Source: Cupriavidus sp.
GTDB lineage: Bacteria; Pseudomonadota; Gammaproteobacteria; Burkholderiales; Burkholderiaceae
Assembly: GCA_031180665.1 (NCBI GenBank)
Contig: JAPSLP010000029.1
Coordinates: 1-64,000, forward strand
DNA: 64,000 bases
Reading direction: 5' to 3'
Shown: positions 7,064 to 20,165 of the stretch, in pieces
How positions within the stretch are numbered: position 1 is the first letter of the stretch
Layout of the letters: the number at the start of each line of letters is the position of its first letter
Position numbers and translations under genes: made by a program
The notes under the pieces: model-generated
Databases searched by the model: none
Told to the model about the DNA's origin: nothing
Seen by the model: the letters and a program-made list of their open reading frames with translations, nothing else

Positions 7064-9874
7064 GTGGGCTTCTTCCCAGTTCGCGCCCACGCCCGTCTCG
7101 GCAACCAGCGGCACCCGCAGCGCCGCCACGCCGCACATCAGCTCCGGCAGGCGGGTGCGCACCAGCTCCAGCTCGGCGGTCGGCACTTCCAGCACGAGTT
7201 CGTCGTGCACCTGCATGATCTGCCGTGTGCCGAGCGACTCGCGCTCGATCCAGTCCTGCACCGCGATCATCGACAGCTTGATCAGGTCGGCCGCGGTGCC
7301 CTGCATCGGCGCGTTGATCGCCGCGCGCTCCGCGGCCTGACGGCGCGGGCCGTTGCCGCCGTTGATGTCCGGCAGCCACAGGCGGCGGCCGAACACGGTC
7401 TCGACATAGCCCTGCTCGCGCGCGGTCTGGCGCGTTTCTTCCATATAGCGAGCCACGCCGGGATAGCGCATGAAATAGCGGTCGATATAGTGCTTGGCTG
7501 CTTCGCGCTCGATGCCGAGATTGCTGGCGAGGCCAAACGCGCTCATGCCGTAGATCAGGCCGAAGTTGATCACCTTGGCATAGCGGCGCTGCTCGCTGCT
7601 GACCGCATCGGTCGCCGCGCCGAAGATCTCTGCCGCGGTCGCGCGGTGGATGTCGTCGCCGCGAGCAAAGGCGCCGAGCAGGTTCTCGTCGCCCGAGATA
7701 TGGGCCATGATGCGCAGTTCGATCTGCGAGTAGTCGGCCGACACGATGGCATGGCCCGGCGACGCGATGAAGGCCTCGCGAATGCGCCGGCCCTCCTCGG
7801 TACGCACCGGGATGTTCTGCAGGTTCGGCTCGGTCGACGCCAGCCGGCCGGTCACCGCGGTGGCCTGGCCGTAGCTGGTATGCACGCGGCCGGTGGCCGG
7901 ATTGACCATGCGCGGCAGCTTGTCGGTGTAGGTCGACTTGAGCTTGGACAGCGCGCGATAGTCCAGCAGCAGCCGCGGCAGCGGATAGTCCTCGGCGAGC
8001 TTCTGCAGCACCTCTTCGTCGGTCGACGGCGCACCGCTGCTGGTCTTCTTGACGACCGGCAGCTGCATCCGCCCGAACAGGATCTCGCCGATCTGCTTGG
8101 GCGAGCCCAGATTGAACGGCTGGCCGGCGGCCTCGTAGGCGCGCTGCTCCAGTTCCATCATGCGCTGACCCAATTCGGCGCTCTGCGCGGCCAGGCGCGG
8201 CGCGTCGATCAGCACGCCGTTGCGCTCGATCTTCTGCAGCACCACCGACACCGGCATCTCGATGCGCTCGTAGACGTAGCGCAGGCCCTCGGCCGCCTCG
8301 AGCTGCGGATACATCCTGCGATGCAGGCGCAGCGTCACGTCGGCGTCCTCGGCGGCGTATTCGGTCGCGCGCGCCAGATCGATCTGGTCGAAGCACAGCT
8401 GGTTGACGCCCTTGCCGCAGACCTCCTCGTAAGTCAGCGTCTTCAGGTTCAGCAGCCGTTCGGCGAGGCTGTCCATGCCGTGATTGCGGTGCGAAGCGAG
8501 CACGTAGCTCTGCAGCATGGTGTCATGGCGAACGCCGCGCAGCGCGATGCCGTGGTTGGCGAACACATGGACGTCGTATTTCAGGTGCTGGCCGACCTTG
8601 TGCCGGTCCGGGTCCTCGAGCCACGCACGCAGGCGCGCCAGCACGAAGTCGCGCGGCAGCTGGCCGCGGCCTTCCATGCCCGCCACATCGGGACCCTGGT
8701 GCGCGACCGGGATATAGCAGGCGATGCCGGGCTCGACCGACAGCGAGATGCCGACCAGCTGCGCCTGCATCGGATCGATCGAGGTGGTCTCGGTATCGAT
8801 GCAGGTCAGCTCGGCGCGTTCGATGCGGCGCGCCCATTCCTCGAGCGCGGACTCGGTGACCACGGTCTCGTAGCGGATCTCGGCCGGCGGCGCTTCGGTG
8901 GCGGGCTCGTCGGCCGCGGCGGCCGGACCGTCGAACAGGCTCCCCTGCCCCGGACCGCGCGAGGCCGCGGCGGCAGCGGCGGCCTGCGCACGCGCATCGG
9001 GCAACCGTTCGCCGGTCAGCTCGCGCAGCCAGGTCTTGAAGCCGTAGCGCGAGAAGAACGCGATCAGCTTTTCCTTGTCCTCGCCCATGTCGCGCAGCGC
9101 ATGGAAGTCGGGGATCGGGTCGGACAGGTCGCAGTCGATCTTCACCGTCACCAGTTCGCGCGCACGCGGCAGCCATTCGAGCGTGTTGCGCAGGTTCTCG
9201 CCGACCACGCCCTTGATCTTGTCCGCGTTGGCGATGATGCCGTCGAGCGTGCCGTATTCGGTCAGCCATTTGACCGCGGTCTTGGGGCCGACCTTGGGCA
9301 CGCCCGGCACGTTGTCGACCGCATCGCCGATCAGCGACAGATAGTCGACGATGCGCTCGGGCGGCACACCGAACTTGGCCACCACGCCCGGCGGATCGAG
9401 GACTTCGCCGCTCATCGTATTGACCAGCGTGACGCTGTCGTTGACCAGCTGCGCCAGGTCCTTGTCGCCGGTCGATACCACGGTGCGGATACCTTCCGCG
9501 GTGGCCTGGCAGGCGAGCGAGCCGATCACGTCGTCGGCCTCGACTCCATCGACCACGACGATCGGCCAGCCCAGTGCGCGCACCGCTTCATGGATCGGCT
9601 CGATCTGCCGCGCAAGATCGTCGGGCATCGGCGGGCGATGTTCCTTGTATGCGGGGTACAGCGCATCGCGGAAGGTCTTGCCCTTGGCGTCGAACACGCA
9701 GGCGCTATACTCTGCCGGGTAATCGTTGCGCAGCTTGCGCAGCATGTTGATCATGCCGTAGATGGCCCCCGTGGGCAGGCCTTCGCCGTTGCGCAGATCC
9801 GGCAGCGCGTGATACGCGCGGTACAGATAGCTCGACCCATCGACGAGCAGCAGTGTTTTAGGACTATCCGACAT
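7061..9874 (-). CDS. polA: DNA polymerase I
   Basis: A 937-residue PolI with all three parts. The N-terminal 5'-3' exonuclease begins LLLVDGSSYLYRAYHAL. A 3'-5' exonuclease domain keeps the proofreading D-x-E near residue 359 (IDTETTS). The polymerase domain has motif A DYSQIELR near 713 and motif C QVHDELVLEV near 888. Length matches E. coli PolA (928). It fills gaps and removes RNA primers in replication and repair. I chose ATG 9874 (MSDSPKT); an ATG two codons upstream is also possible. The start lies only four bases from the first possible start of the divergent LOG gene, so its promoter must lie inside that gene's 5' end. Confidence 0.96.
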   Translation of the reverse strand: MSDSPKTLLLVDGSSYLYRAYHALPDLRNGEGLPTGAIYGMINMLRKLRNDYPAEYSACVFDAKGKTFRDALYPAYKEHRPPMPDDLARQIEPIHEAVRALGWPIVVVDGVEADDVIGSLACQATAEGIRTVVSTGDKDLAQLVNDSVTLVNTMSGEVLDPPGVVAKFGVPPERIVDYLSLIGDAVDNVPGVPKVGPKTAVKWLTEYGTLDGIIANADKIKGVVGENLRNTLEWLPRARELVTVKIDCDLSDPIPDFHALRDMGEDKEKLIAFFSRYGFKTWLRELTGERLPDARAQAAAAAAASRGPGQGSLFDGPAAAADEPATEAPPAEIRYETVVTESALEEWARRIERAELTCIDTETTSIDPMQAQLVGISLSVEPGIACYIPVAHQGPDVAGMEGRGQLPRDFVLARLRAWLEDPDRHKVGQHLKYDVHVFANHGIALRGVRHDTMLQSYVLASHRNHGMDSLAERLLNLKTLTYEEVCGKGVNQLCFDQIDLARATEYAAEDADVTLRLHRRMYPQLEAAEGLRYVYERIEMPVSVVLQKIERNGVLIDAPRLAAQSAELGQRMMELEQRAYEAAGQPFNLGSPKQIGEILFGRMQLPVVKKTSSGAPSTDEEVLQKLAEDYPLPRLLLDYRALSKLKSTYTDKLPRMVNPATGRVHTSYGQATAVTGRLASTEPNLQNIPVRTEEGRRIREAFIASPGHAIVSADYSQIELRIMAHISGDENLLGAFARGDDIHRATAAEIFGAATDAVSSEQRRYAKVINFGLIYGMSAFGLASNLGIEREAAKHYIDRYFMRYPGVARYMEETRQTAREQGYVETVFGRRLWLPDINGGNGPRRQAAERAAINAPMQGTAADLIKLSMIAVQDWIERESLGTRQIMQVHDELVLEVPTAELELVRTRLPELMCGVAALRVPLVAETGVGANWEEAH

Positions 9875-9878
9875 TCCC

Positions 9879-10847
9879 ATGGACTCGAAATTGACTGGTG
9901 CCGCGGCAAGCGGTGAACCCACCGCCCCCGACCACGCCAACGGCGTGGCCGGCAGCCGCAGCAACCCCGTGACCGCGGCGGTCCGTGCCAACGAAGGCAA
10001 GATCACCACGGCTGCGGATATGGATGTGAACGTCACCGTCGGCCCCGCCGACGATGGCCCGGGCGATACCGCCTCGCCCGCCGAAGCGCCGGCGTCCGCC
10101 AAGGCGGCGCGGGCCAACCCGCGCAAGATGATTCCCAGCCTGCGTGCGCTGGCCGACGAAGATCGCGCGACCGCAAAGAAGGCGCGCGCCTCGTGGCAAA
10201 TGTTCACGATTATGGCAGAGTTCATCGAGGCGACCGAGTACCTGTCCGAGGTCCGGCCGGCCGTCTCGATCTACGGCAGCGCACGGCTGCGCGAGGATTC
10301 GCCGTACTACCAGCAGACCATCGAGATCGCGCGGCTGTTCTCCGACGCGGGCTTCGCCGTGATCTCCGGCGGCGGTCCCGGCATCATGGAAGCGGCCAAC
10401 AAGGGCGCGCACGCGGGCAAGTCCGCGAGCGTCGGCCTCAATATCGAACTGCCGCACGAACAGCAGGGCAATCCGTATCAGGACATCGCCATGCGCTTCC
10501 GCCATTTCTTCACGCGTAAGGTGACCTTCGTCAAGAACTCGGACGCCTTCATCGTGATGCCCGGCGGCTTCGGCACGCTGGACGAACTGGCCGAGGTGCT
10601 GACGCTGGTGCAGACGGGCAAGTCGCGCGCGGTGCCGGTGGTGATGGTCGGCAGCCGCTTCTGGAAGGGCCTGCTCGACTGGTTCCGCTTCACGCTGCTG
10701 CCGATGGGCCTGATCGCCGAGCACGATCTGGATCTGATGCAGATCGTCGACGAGCCGCACGAGGTGCTCGAAGCGGTCTACGACTACTACGAGCGCCGCG
10801 GCGGCGATACGGCGATCCCGCCGAAGGAAGAGATGTTCTATCTGTGA
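9879..10847 (+). CDS. LOG-family (lysine decarboxylase-like) protein with long N-terminal extension
   Basis: The C-terminal ~215 residues are a LOG-type Rossmann protein with SGGGPGIMEAANKGA and PGGFGTLDELAE, the nucleotide-binding and catalytic signatures of cytokinin riboside 5'-monophosphate phosphoribohydrolases. Bacterial homologues probably hydrolyse nucleoside monophosphates at the N-glycosidic bond. The first ~85 residues are Ala/Pro/Asp-rich and look disordered. ATG 9879 gives 322 residues; M48 (10020) and M84 (10128) are alternatives. The later starts would leave a normal intergenic region opposite polA, while the first leaves four bases. I could not find a convincing ribosome site for any of them. 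Confidence 0.8.
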   Translation: MDSKLTGAAASGEPTAPDHANGVAGSRSNPVTAAVRANEGKITTAADMDVNVTVGPADDGPGDTASPAEAPASAKAARANPRKMIPSLRALADEDRATAKKARASWQMFTIMAEFIEATEYLSEVRPAVSIYGSARLREDSPYYQQTIEIARLFSDAGFAVISGGGPGIMEAANKGAHAGKSASVGLNIELPHEQQGNPYQDIAMRFRHFFTRKVTFVKNSDAFIVMPGGFGTLDELAEVLTLVQTGKSRAVPVVMVGSRFWKGLLDWFRFTLLPMGLIAEHDLDLMQIVDEPHEVLEAVYDYYERRGGDTAIPPKEEMFYL

Positions 10848-11016
10848 GTGGCGTGGGCGGGCCGGTATCGAGTGCCCGAGGCGCCTCGCCACGGGCCCGG
10901 GGACGGCAGGAATTGCTAGAATGCAAGCCTGATGCCCGAGCCGCGCCCGGCCCTGCCGGTGTGCGGCGCCCATTCGGATGCGCCGGCACGCCGCGCGCAT
11001 CGCACAGGAGCCCGAG

Positions 11017-11457
11017 ATGACCTCCCATTCCTTTCCGGCCGCCAGCGCGGACGAGCCGGAGCCCCTGCCCGGGGTTGCGCGACGCGGCCTGACGCTGGCC
11101 GCGACGGTGCTCGCGCTGGTTGCCGCGCCGGCTGCGCTGGCCCAGCAGTCGACCCAGCAGGCCGCCGACGACAACGGCGCGCTGACCCAGCAGGAACTGA
11201 ACGAGATCAACAACCAGCCCATCGCGCCGTCGGCGAAGACCCAGCTCAATCATCCGCGCGAGCCGAGCTTCCAGCTGAACGAGACCGATGGCACGCAGGT
11301 GCGCGAATACCGCGACCGCCGCGGCCAGCAGGTCGATATCGAAGTGAAGTCCGGCGCGGGCACGCAGTACCAGATGAGCCGTCCCGAGGACAGCTCGCCG
11401 CGCATCCGCGAACGGGAAGTCAATCGCGTGCCTTCGGTGCGCGTGCTGCAGTTCTGA
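11017..11457 (+). CDS. DUF2782-type exported protein
   Basis: A 146-residue protein with a signal peptide: an Arg pair at 22-23 of the chosen frame, a hydrophobic core [18 protein letters not shown] and a cleavage site before QQST. The mature part has the DUF2782 pattern of a short charged domain ending in basic residues and a beta strand ([15 protein letters not shown]). It always sits before thrB in related genomes, as here. AGGAG (11006-11010) decides ATG 11017 over an in-frame ATG at 10978. Function unknown; probably periplasmic. Confidence 0.7.
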   Translation: MTSHSFPAASADEPEPLPGVARRGLTLAATVLALVAAPAALAQQSTQQAADDNGALTQQELNEINNQPIAPSAKTQLNHPREPSFQLNETDGTQVREYRDRRGQQVDIEVKSGAGTQYQMSRPEDSSPRIREREVNRVPSVRVLQF

Positions 11458-11636
11458 GCCTTCCGCGGACGGGTTCGACCCGTCCGTGCGCGCCATCCGA
11501 CGTTTCACCGCTCCCGGCCAGGGGGTTCGCTTCCGGGCCGCGCCGGACGCCGCTGCCCGCGGCGCCACGGCATGCCGCGGGCCATGCCCGCCGGCGCCAT
11601 CCGGCTTTACACCCGGTTCCAACCAGACAAGACAGT

Positions 11637-12620
11637 ATGGCTGTATTCACCACGGTCTCGCACGACGAGATCGCGCAATGGCTGCTCGACTACGACCTCG
11701 GTACGCTGCGCGCGCTGCGCGGCATTCCCTCGGGCATCGAGAACAGCAATTTCTTCGTGACGATGGAGCGGGATGGCCAGACGCGCGACTACGTGCTGAC
11801 CATCTTCGAGCGGCTGCGCCTGGACCAGTTGCCGTACTACCTGCACCTGATGGCGCATCTGGCCGAACGCGGCATCCGCGTGCCGGCGCCGATGCCGGGC
11901 AAGGACGGCGAGATCCTGCGCACGCTCAAGGGCAAGCCCGCCACCATCGTCACGCGCCTGCCGGGCAGCTCGCAACTGTCGCCGAACGCGCAGCAATGCG
12001 CCGAGGTCGGCGACATGCTGGCGCGCATGCACCTTGCCGGCCGCGGCTATCCGCGCCAGCAGCCTAACCTGCGCAGCCTGGCGTGGTGGCGCGATACCGA
12101 GGGCGAGATCCTGCCCTTCCTCGACGACAGCCAGCGCGCGCTGCTGCAGGACGAACTCGCGTTCCAGGGCGCATTCTTCGGCGGCACCGCCTATGCCGCG
12201 CTGCCGGGCGGCCCCTGCCACTGCGACCTGTTCCGCGACAACGTGCTGTTCGAGGACGCCGGCAACGGCCAGTCGCGGCTGGGCGGCTTCTTCGACTTCT
12301 ACTTTGCCGGCGACGACAAGTGGTTGTTCGATCTGGCCGTGACCGTCAACGACTGGTGCATCGACCTGGCCAGCGGCGAGCTGGACGCGCCGCGCGCGAC
12401 GGCCTTGCTGCGGGCTTATCATGCGGTCAGACCCCTGGACGCGGTCGAGGCCGGGCACTGGCAGCACATGCTGCGCGCCGGCGCGCTGCGCTTCTGGATC
12501 TCGCGGCTGTGGGACTACCATCTGCCGCGCGAGGCCGACATGCTCGAGCCGCATGACCCGACCCACTTCGAACGCATCCTGCGCCGGCGCATCGCCGCCA
12601 CCGCGCTCCCCTGGACCTGA
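11637..12620 (+). CDS. thrB: Homoserine kinase (ThrB type II)
   Basis: A 327-residue kinase of the aminoglycoside-phosphotransferase-like ThrB family, not the GHMP type. The catalytic loop is H195-C-D197-L-F-R-D-N202, with the following metal site in [12 protein letters not shown]. It phosphorylates homoserine for threonine synthesis. The N-terminus [16 protein letters not shown] is the family's usual start, so ATG 11637 is chosen although the frame is open much further upstream and the ribosome site is weak. It lies between the DUF2782 gene and the BPSS1780-type membrane gene. Confidence 0.92.
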   Translation: MAVFTTVSHDEIAQWLLDYDLGTLRALRGIPSGIENSNFFVTMERDGQTRDYVLTIFERLRLDQLPYYLHLMAHLAERGIRVPAPMPGKDGEILRTLKGKPATIVTRLPGSSQLSPNAQQCAEVGDMLARMHLAGRGYPRQQPNLRSLAWWRDTEGEILPFLDDSQRALLQDELAFQGAFFGGTAYAALPGGPCHCDLFRDNVLFEDAGNGQSRLGGFFDFYFAGDDKWLFDLAVTVNDWCIDLASGELDAPRATALLRAYHAVRPLDAVEAGHWQHMLRAGALRFWISRLWDYHLPREADMLEPHDPTHFERILRRRIAATALPWT

Positions 12621-12644
12621 TGGGCGCCGCCGATGGCAGCTCCC

Positions 12645-12683
12645 TGATTGCCGCACCTGATCGCCGCACCTGATTGCCGCACC
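12645..12683. repeat. Three tandem 13-bp repeats upstream of the BPSS1780-type gene
   Basis: TGATTGCCGCACC occurs three times (12645, 12658 and 12671; the middle copy has C for T) and a fourth partial copy leads into the next gene. It fills most of the gap after thrB. Confidence 0.85.
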
Positions 12684-12703
12684 TGATTCGGACCCGATTC
12701 GTC

Positions 12704-13495
12704 ATGCAACTACTGGAAGTCCCCGCCAAGGAAGGCTACGTCTGGTTCCGCCAGGGTCTGTGGCTGTTCCGCAAGAACCCGCTGACCTTCCTGATGCTGC
12801 TGTTCATCTACCTGATCGCCGCGCAGATCGCCATCTTCATTCCGCTGATCGGCATCGTCGCGCTGCTGGTGCTGACGCCGGGCCTGTCGGTCGGCATCAT
12901 GACCGCGTGCCGCGAGGTGATCCAGAACCGCAAGGTGATGCCCACCGTGCTGCTGGCGGGCTTTCGCGCCAACGGCAAGCAGGCCGCGCGCCATCTGCTG
13001 ATCCTGGGCGCGATCTATGCGGGGCTGGTGTTCGTGCTCAGCCTGATTGCCGGCACGCTGGTCGACATGCGCGCGCTGCTGCCGGTGCTGCTCAAGGAAG
13101 AGCCGCCGACCGAGGAGGCGATCCGCCAGCTGTATTTCGCGCTGCTGGTCGGCGCGGGGCTGTACACGCCGATCGCGATGATGTTCTGGTTCGCGCCGCT
13201 GCTGGCGGCCTGGCACAACGTGCCGCCGGTCAAGGCGCTGTTCTTCAGCTGGACGGCCTGCTGGCGCAACCGGGCGGCCTTCTTCACCTATGCCATGCTG
13301 TTCGCGCTGCTGCTGGTGGCGGTGCCCTTCTTCCTCGAGGCGATCTTCAGCGCCTTCGGCGCCGAGGGCGTGCTGTCCTTCCTGGTCACGCCCTATTCGC
13401 TGCTGATGCTGGCGATCCTGTACTGCTCGTTCTACGCGACCTATCGCGGCTGCTTCAACGTCGCGCCGCCGAATGGGGAAACGGCGGTGGTGTGA
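12704..13495 (+). CDS. BPSS1780-family inner membrane protein
   Basis: A 263-residue membrane protein with about six hydrophobic helices. The N-terminal block EGYVWFRQGLWLFRKNPLTF is characteristic of the BPSS1780 family found in Burkholderiaceae. No catalytic motif is visible; a role in transport or envelope maintenance would be a guess. ATG 12704 starts right before this block; an in-frame ATG ten codons upstream falls in the repeat-rich gap. The gene probably shares a transcript with thrB, 83 bases upstream. Confidence 0.75.
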   Translation: MQLLEVPAKEGYVWFRQGLWLFRKNPLTFLMLLFIYLIAAQIAIFIPLIGIVALLVLTPGLSVGIMTACREVIQNRKVMPTVLLAGFRANGKQAARHLLILGAIYAGLVFVLSLIAGTLVDMRALLPVLLKEEPPTEEAIRQLYFALLVGAGLYTPIAMMFWFAPLLAAWHNVPPVKALFFSWTACWRNRAAFFTYAMLFALLLVAVPFFLEAIFSAFGAEGVLSFLVTPYSLLMLAILYCSFYATYRGCFNVAPPNGETAVV

Positions 13496-13500
13496 GACCA

Positions 13501-13640
13501 CCCCCTCTCCCCGACCCTCTTTTCCTGAGGGGGAGAGGGAGAACACCAAGGAGCGAATTCAACGTCCACGGACTTCCAACGACCTCATGGTCGCTCCCCT
13601 CTCCCGCTGGCGGGAGAGGGGCCGGGGGAGAGGGCAAGCG
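13501..13640. terminator. Two REP-like hairpins between convergent genes
   Basis: Two inverted repeats built on CCCTCTCCC and GGGAGAGGG fill this convergent gap: 13503-13512 with 13530-13539, and CCCCTCTCCCG with CGGGAGAGGGG at 13596-13621. They resemble repetitive extragenic palindromes common in beta- and gammaproteobacteria and probably end transcription from both sides. Confidence 0.6.
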
Positions 13641-13665
13641 GCGGTGACGAACCACCACCGCGACT

Positions 13666-16026
<2,361 letters not shown>

Positions 16027-16052
16027 CGGGAGGGGCCTTGAGGAATCGGGCC

Positions 16053-16058
16053 ATTATA
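16053..16058 (-). promoter_or_regulatory. Candidate -10 element of uvrD
   Basis: The complement reads TATAAT, 27 bases upstream of the uvrD start and 30 bases after the TetR stop. No good -35 is visible at the usual distance. Confidence 0.4.
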
Positions 16059-16087
16059 ACGGCGCGCCCCTGCGCGCCCTCCCCGCC

Positions 16088-16786
16088 CTACCGCAGCACC
16101 TCGTCGTCGAGCCCGTGCGGCTCGAAGCACGGGGCCAGGCAGGCCTTCAGCAGGCGCCGGGCCTCGTCGTGGATCCGCTCGCGCACGGCGTCGTCCTCGC
16201 CCTCGGCCAGGTCCATCAGCGCGGTCAGCACCTCGATGGCGCAGCGCGCGGTCAGGCGGGCCTCGTCCTCCGCCACCTGCTGGTGCTGCATCAGCCAGCG
16301 CGCCAGCAGCTCGGCGACCTCGCGGCTGGTGGCGTCGTGGATCCGGCGCAGCTCGGGGGACGACTGCATCGCCCGGCGCAGCGCGATGCTGCCCGGCTGC
16401 CGGCTGCGCGCCGTGCGCACCTGGTCGAACACCGCATCGACCACCGCGCGCCAGTCCGACACCGTCCCTGCCGACGGCAGCACCGCCAGCGATTCGGCCG
16501 CGCGCTGGCGCATCTGGTGCTCGAACAGCGCGTTGATGACCGACAGCTTGTTCGGAAAGTACTTGTACAGCGTGGCGATATTGATCCCCGCGCGGCTGGC
16601 GATCAGGTTGGTGGTGATCCGCTCGACCCCGACCTCGTCCAGCAGCAACGCGGTGGTATCGAGGATCCGTTCGAAGGTGACCCGGCCGCGCGCCCGCACC
16701 GGAGCCCGGCGCAAGCGCAGCAGCAGCGGCGCCAGGCTGTGGCCGGCGGCGCCTCCCTGATTGTGTTCGTTCTCGTTCTGGTTCAT
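16088..16786 (-). CDS. TetR-family transcriptional regulator
   Basis: A 232-residue TetR-type repressor. The DNA-binding helix-turn-helix spans about residues 40-85, with TTNLIASRAGINIATLYKYF as the recognition region. The C-terminal all-helical part would bind an unknown ligand. ATG 16786 begins MNQNENEH, giving about 40 residues before the HTH; the frame stays open upstream with Arg-rich sequence that is unlikely to be coding. Targets are not evident: uvrD follows on the same strand and valS is divergent. Proximity alone does not make either a target. Confidence 0.8.
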   Translation of the reverse strand: MNQNENEHNQGGAAGHSLAPLLLRLRRAPVRARGRVTFERILDTTALLLDEVGVERITTNLIASRAGINIATLYKYFPNKLSVINALFEHQMRQRAAESLAVLPSAGTVSDWRAVVDAVFDQVRTARSRQPGSIALRRAMQSSPELRRIHDATSREVAELLARWLMQHQQVAEDEARLTARCAIEVLTALMDLAEGEDDAVRERIHDEARRLLKACLAPCFEPHGLDDEVLR

Positions 16787-17155
16787 GTCCACGACCCGGC
16801 CGTCGGCCGACTGCACCGCCGGGCCCGCCCGCGCCCCGGCAACCCGCCCGGACCGCCATGCGGCGTCCCCTGCCCGAGCCCCCAACGCAGACGATAGGGC
16901 CAGCCGCGTGCCGCGACCGTGCTCTAGCGAACGCATCGAAGGCGCCGAAGCGGCGATACTGCGGTTCGTCCTGCGGTGGATGTGAGGCGGCGCGCGGCGG
17001 GCAGGCGCCCCCCGCATGGGCATTTTGGGCGTCACCGAGCGGGCTCCCCTATAATTTAGGGCTTGTCTCCCTTTGGCCGCGCCCTCCAGGCGCGCACCAG
17101 ACCGCGAGAGCCGCACCGGCTCGCCGGCCTTCACGCATCGATCGACATCCCAAGC
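16787..17155. other. 369-base gap between tetR-like gene and valS
   Basis: No convincing gene; open frames here are Arg/Pro/Ala-rich. It holds a good -10 box for valS at 17050-17055 and the expected promoter region of the TetR gene. Confidence 0.6.
17050..17055 (+). promoter_or_regulatory. Candidate -10 element of valS
   Basis: TATAAT lies about 100 bases before the valS start. TTGGGC at 17025-17030 is the best -35, with a 19-base spacer, so the -35 assignment is weak. Confidence 0.45.
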
Positions 17156-20023
17156 ATGACCGCCCAAGACCAGTCCCTAGCCAAGAGCTTCGAACCCGCC
17201 GCCATCGAGGCCAAATGGGGCCCCGAGTGGGAAAAGAGGGGCATCGCCAAGCCGACCCTCGACCCGGACCGGCCCGATTTCGCCATCCAGCTGCCGCCGC
17301 CCAACGTCACCGGCACGCTGCACATGGGACACGCGTTCAACCAGACCATCATGGACGGCCTGGCGCGGCACGCGCGCATGCGGGGCGCCAATACGCTGTG
17401 GGTCCCGGGCACCGATCACGCCGGCATCGCCACGCAGATCGTGGTCGAGCGCCAGCTCGACGCGCAGGGCGTCTCGCGCCACGACCTCGGCCGCGAGGCG
17501 TTCGTGCAGAAGGTATGGGCCTGGAAGGAGGAATCGGGTTCGACCATCACGCGGCAGGTGCGGCGCATGGGCGCGTCGATCGACTGGAGCCGCGAATATT
17601 TCACGATGGACCCGAAGATGTCGCGCGTGGTCACCGAAGTGTTCGTGCGGCTGCACGAGCAGGGGCTGATCTACCGGGGCAAGCGGCTGGTCAACTGGGA
17701 CCCGGTGCTGGGCACCGCCGTGTCGGATCTGGAAGTCGAGAGCGTCGAGGAGGAAGGCTCGCTCTGGCATATCCGCTATCCGCTGGTCGAGCCCGACACG
17801 CGCACCGGGCTGACCCATCTGACGGTGGCCACCACCCGTCCGGAAACGATGCTGGGCGATGTCGCGCTGATGGTCCACCCCGAGGACGAGCGCTATGCGC
17901 ACCTGATCGGCAAGATGGCGAAGCTGCCGCTGACCGATCGCGAGATCCCGGTGATCGCCGACGACTACGTCGACCGCGAATTCGGTACCGGCGTGGTCAA
18001 GGTCACGCCCGGCCATGACTTCAACGACTATGCGGTGGGCCTGCGCCACCAGCTGCCGCAGCTGTCGGTGCTGACCCTGGACGCGAAGATCGCCGAGAAC
18101 GCGCCGGCGCAATACGTCGGCCTGGACCGCTTCGAAGCGCGCCGCCGCATCGTCGCCGACCTCGATGCGCAGGGCCTGCTGGCGGAGGTCAAGAAGCACA
18201 AGCTGATGACGCCCAAGAGCGAGCGCACCGGCAGCGTGATCGAGCCGATGCTGACCGACCAGTGGTTCGTCGCGATGAGCAAGCCCGCGCCGGAAGGCAC
18301 CTTCTACCCCGGCCGTTCGATCGCCGAGGTCGCGCTCGACGCCGTGCAGAGCGGCGAGATCCGCCTGATCCCCGAGAACTGGGTCAGCACCTACAACCAG
18401 TGGCTGGCCAATATCCAGGACTGGTGCATCTCGCGCCAGCTGTGGTGGGGCCACCAGATCCCGGCCTGGTACGACGAGGCCGGCAACTGCTACGTCGCGC
18501 GCACCGAAGAGGAAGCGCGCGCCCAGGCGCAGGCCGCCGGCTTTGCCGGGCCGCTGCGCCGCGACGAGGACGTGCTCGACACCTGGTTCTCGTCGGCGCT
18601 GGTGCCGTTCTCCTCGCTGGGCTGGCCCGAGCAGACGCCCGAGCTCAAGCACTTCCTGCCGTCGTCGGTGCTGGTCACCGGCTACGACATCATCTTCTTC
18701 TGGGTCGCGCGCATGGTCATGATGACCAAGCACTTCACCGGCCAGGTCCCGTTCAAGGACGTGTACGTGCACGGCCTGGTGCGCGACTTCGAGGGCAAGA
18801 AGATGAGCAAGTCCGAGGGCAACACGCTCGATCCGGTGGACCTGATCGACGGCATCGAGCTGCCCGAACTGCTGAAGAAACGCACCACCGGCCTGCGCCG
18901 GCCCAAGGATGCGCCCAAGATCGAAGCGAAGACGAAGAAGGAATTCCCGGACGGCATTCCGGCCTTCGGCGCCGACGCGCTGCGCTTCACCTTCGCCTCG
19001 CTGGCCACGCTCGGCCGCAACATCAACTTCGACACCGGCCGCTGCGAGGGCTATCGCAACTTCTGCAACAAGCTGTGGAATGCGACCCGCTTCGTGCTGA
19101 TGAACACCGAGGGGCACGATTGCGGCATGGGGCCGTGCAACCAGGACTGCGGCCCGGACGGCTATCTCGACTTCTCGCAGGCTGACCGCTGGATCGTGTC
19201 GCTGCTGCAGCGGGTCGAGGCCGAGGTCGAGAAGGGCTTCGGCGAATACCGCTTCGACAACATCGCCAACGCGATCTACAAGTTCGTCTGGGACGAGTAC
19301 TGCGACTGGTACCTGGAACTGGCCAAGGTGCAGATCCAGAACGGCACGCCGGCACAGCAGCGCGCCACGCGCCGCACGCTGCTGCGCGTGCTCGAGACCG
19401 TGCTGCGGCTCGCGCATCCGATCATCCCGTTCATCACCGAGGAGCTGTGGCAGAAGGTCGGCCCGCTGGCCGGCCGCGGCAAGGGCGACGGCAGCGAATC
19501 GATCGCGCTGCAGCCCTACCCGCTCGCCGCCGCCGCAAAGATCGACGAGACGGCCGAGGCCTGGGTCGCGCAATTGAAGGCGATGGTCGATGCCTGCCGC
19601 AATCTGCGCGGCGAAATGAACATCTCCCCGGCGCAGCGGATCCCGCTCTACTCGCACGGCGACAACGCCTTCCTGCATGCGGCGAAGAACTATATCCAGG
19701 CGCTGGCGAAACTTTCCGAGGTTCGCGTCTTCGAAGACGAGCAAACCCTGATGGCGGAAGGCGCCGGTGCGCCGGTCGCCATCGTCGGCGGCAGTCACCT
19801 GCTGCTGAAGATCGAGATCGACGTCGCCGCCGAACGCGTGCGCCTGGGCAAGGAGATCCAGCGCATCGGCGGCGAGATCGCCAAGGCCCGCGGCAAGCTG
19901 GCCAACGAGAGTTTCGTGGCCAAGGCGCCGGCGGCGGTGGTCGAACAGGAGAACCAGCGGCTGGCCGACTTCGAGCAGACGCTGGCCAAGCTGCAGGACC
20001 AGTTGCAACGGCTGCCGGCATGA
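17156..20023 (+). CDS. valS: Valyl-tRNA synthetase
   Basis: A 955-residue class I synthetase, the normal length (E. coli 951). The HIGH-like motif is H56-M-G-H59 after PPPNVTGTL, and KMSKS is at K549-S553. The editing domain lies between them, and a C-terminal coiled-coil arm (about 890-955) carries the Arg/Lys-rich helices that clamp tRNA. It charges tRNA-Val and hydrolyses Thr-tRNA-Val. ATG 17156 ([10 protein letters not shown]) is chosen over upstream in-frame starts by family length. Confidence 0.97.
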   Translation: MTAQDQSLAKSFEPAAIEAKWGPEWEKRGIAKPTLDPDRPDFAIQLPPPNVTGTLHMGHAFNQTIMDGLARHARMRGANTLWVPGTDHAGIATQIVVERQLDAQGVSRHDLGREAFVQKVWAWKEESGSTITRQVRRMGASIDWSREYFTMDPKMSRVVTEVFVRLHEQGLIYRGKRLVNWDPVLGTAVSDLEVESVEEEGSLWHIRYPLVEPDTRTGLTHLTVATTRPETMLGDVALMVHPEDERYAHLIGKMAKLPLTDREIPVIADDYVDREFGTGVVKVTPGHDFNDYAVGLRHQLPQLSVLTLDAKIAENAPAQYVGLDRFEARRRIVADLDAQGLLAEVKKHKLMTPKSERTGSVIEPMLTDQWFVAMSKPAPEGTFYPGRSIAEVALDAVQSGEIRLIPENWVSTYNQWLANIQDWCISRQLWWGHQIPAWYDEAGNCYVARTEEEARAQAQAAGFAGPLRRDEDVLDTWFSSALVPFSSLGWPEQTPELKHFLPSSVLVTGYDIIFFWVARMVMMTKHFTGQVPFKDVYVHGLVRDFEGKKMSKSEGNTLDPVDLIDGIELPELLKKRTTGLRRPKDAPKIEAKTKKEFPDGIPAFGADALRFTFASLATLGRNINFDTGRCEGYRNFCNKLWNATRFVLMNTEGHDCGMGPCNQDCGPDGYLDFSQADRWIVSLLQRVEAEVEKGFGEYRFDNIANAIYKFVWDEYCDWYLELAKVQIQNGTPAQQRATRRTLLRVLETVLRLAHPIIPFITEELWQKVGPLAGRGKGDGSESIALQPYPLAAAAKIDETAEAWVAQLKAMVDACRNLRGEMNISPAQRIPLYSHGDNAFLHAAKNYIQALAKLSEVRVFEDEQTLMAEGAGAPVAIVGGSHLLLKIEIDVAAERVRLGKEIQRIGGEIAKARGKLANESFVAKAPAAVVEQENQRLADFEQTLAKLQDQLQRLPA

Positions 20024-20165
20024 AGCCGACGCCGACCGCGTTCGCGTCGGTGGCGGCGTCGATGTCGGTGTCCGTGCCGGCATCGGTGCCGGCAGCGCTG
20101 TCCAGGGCATGCGCCTTGCTTTAACGCAAGGCTGACGACATCAAAACTGAGAAGGAGCCTCTCTT

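Noticed and set aside
6881..9916. A 1011-codon open frame antisense to polA
   Set aside because: It mirrors polA, has the biased composition of high-GC antisense frames and shows no domain.
17177..20110. A 977-codon open frame antisense to valS
   Set aside because: Same reason; valS on the other strand has every expected motif.
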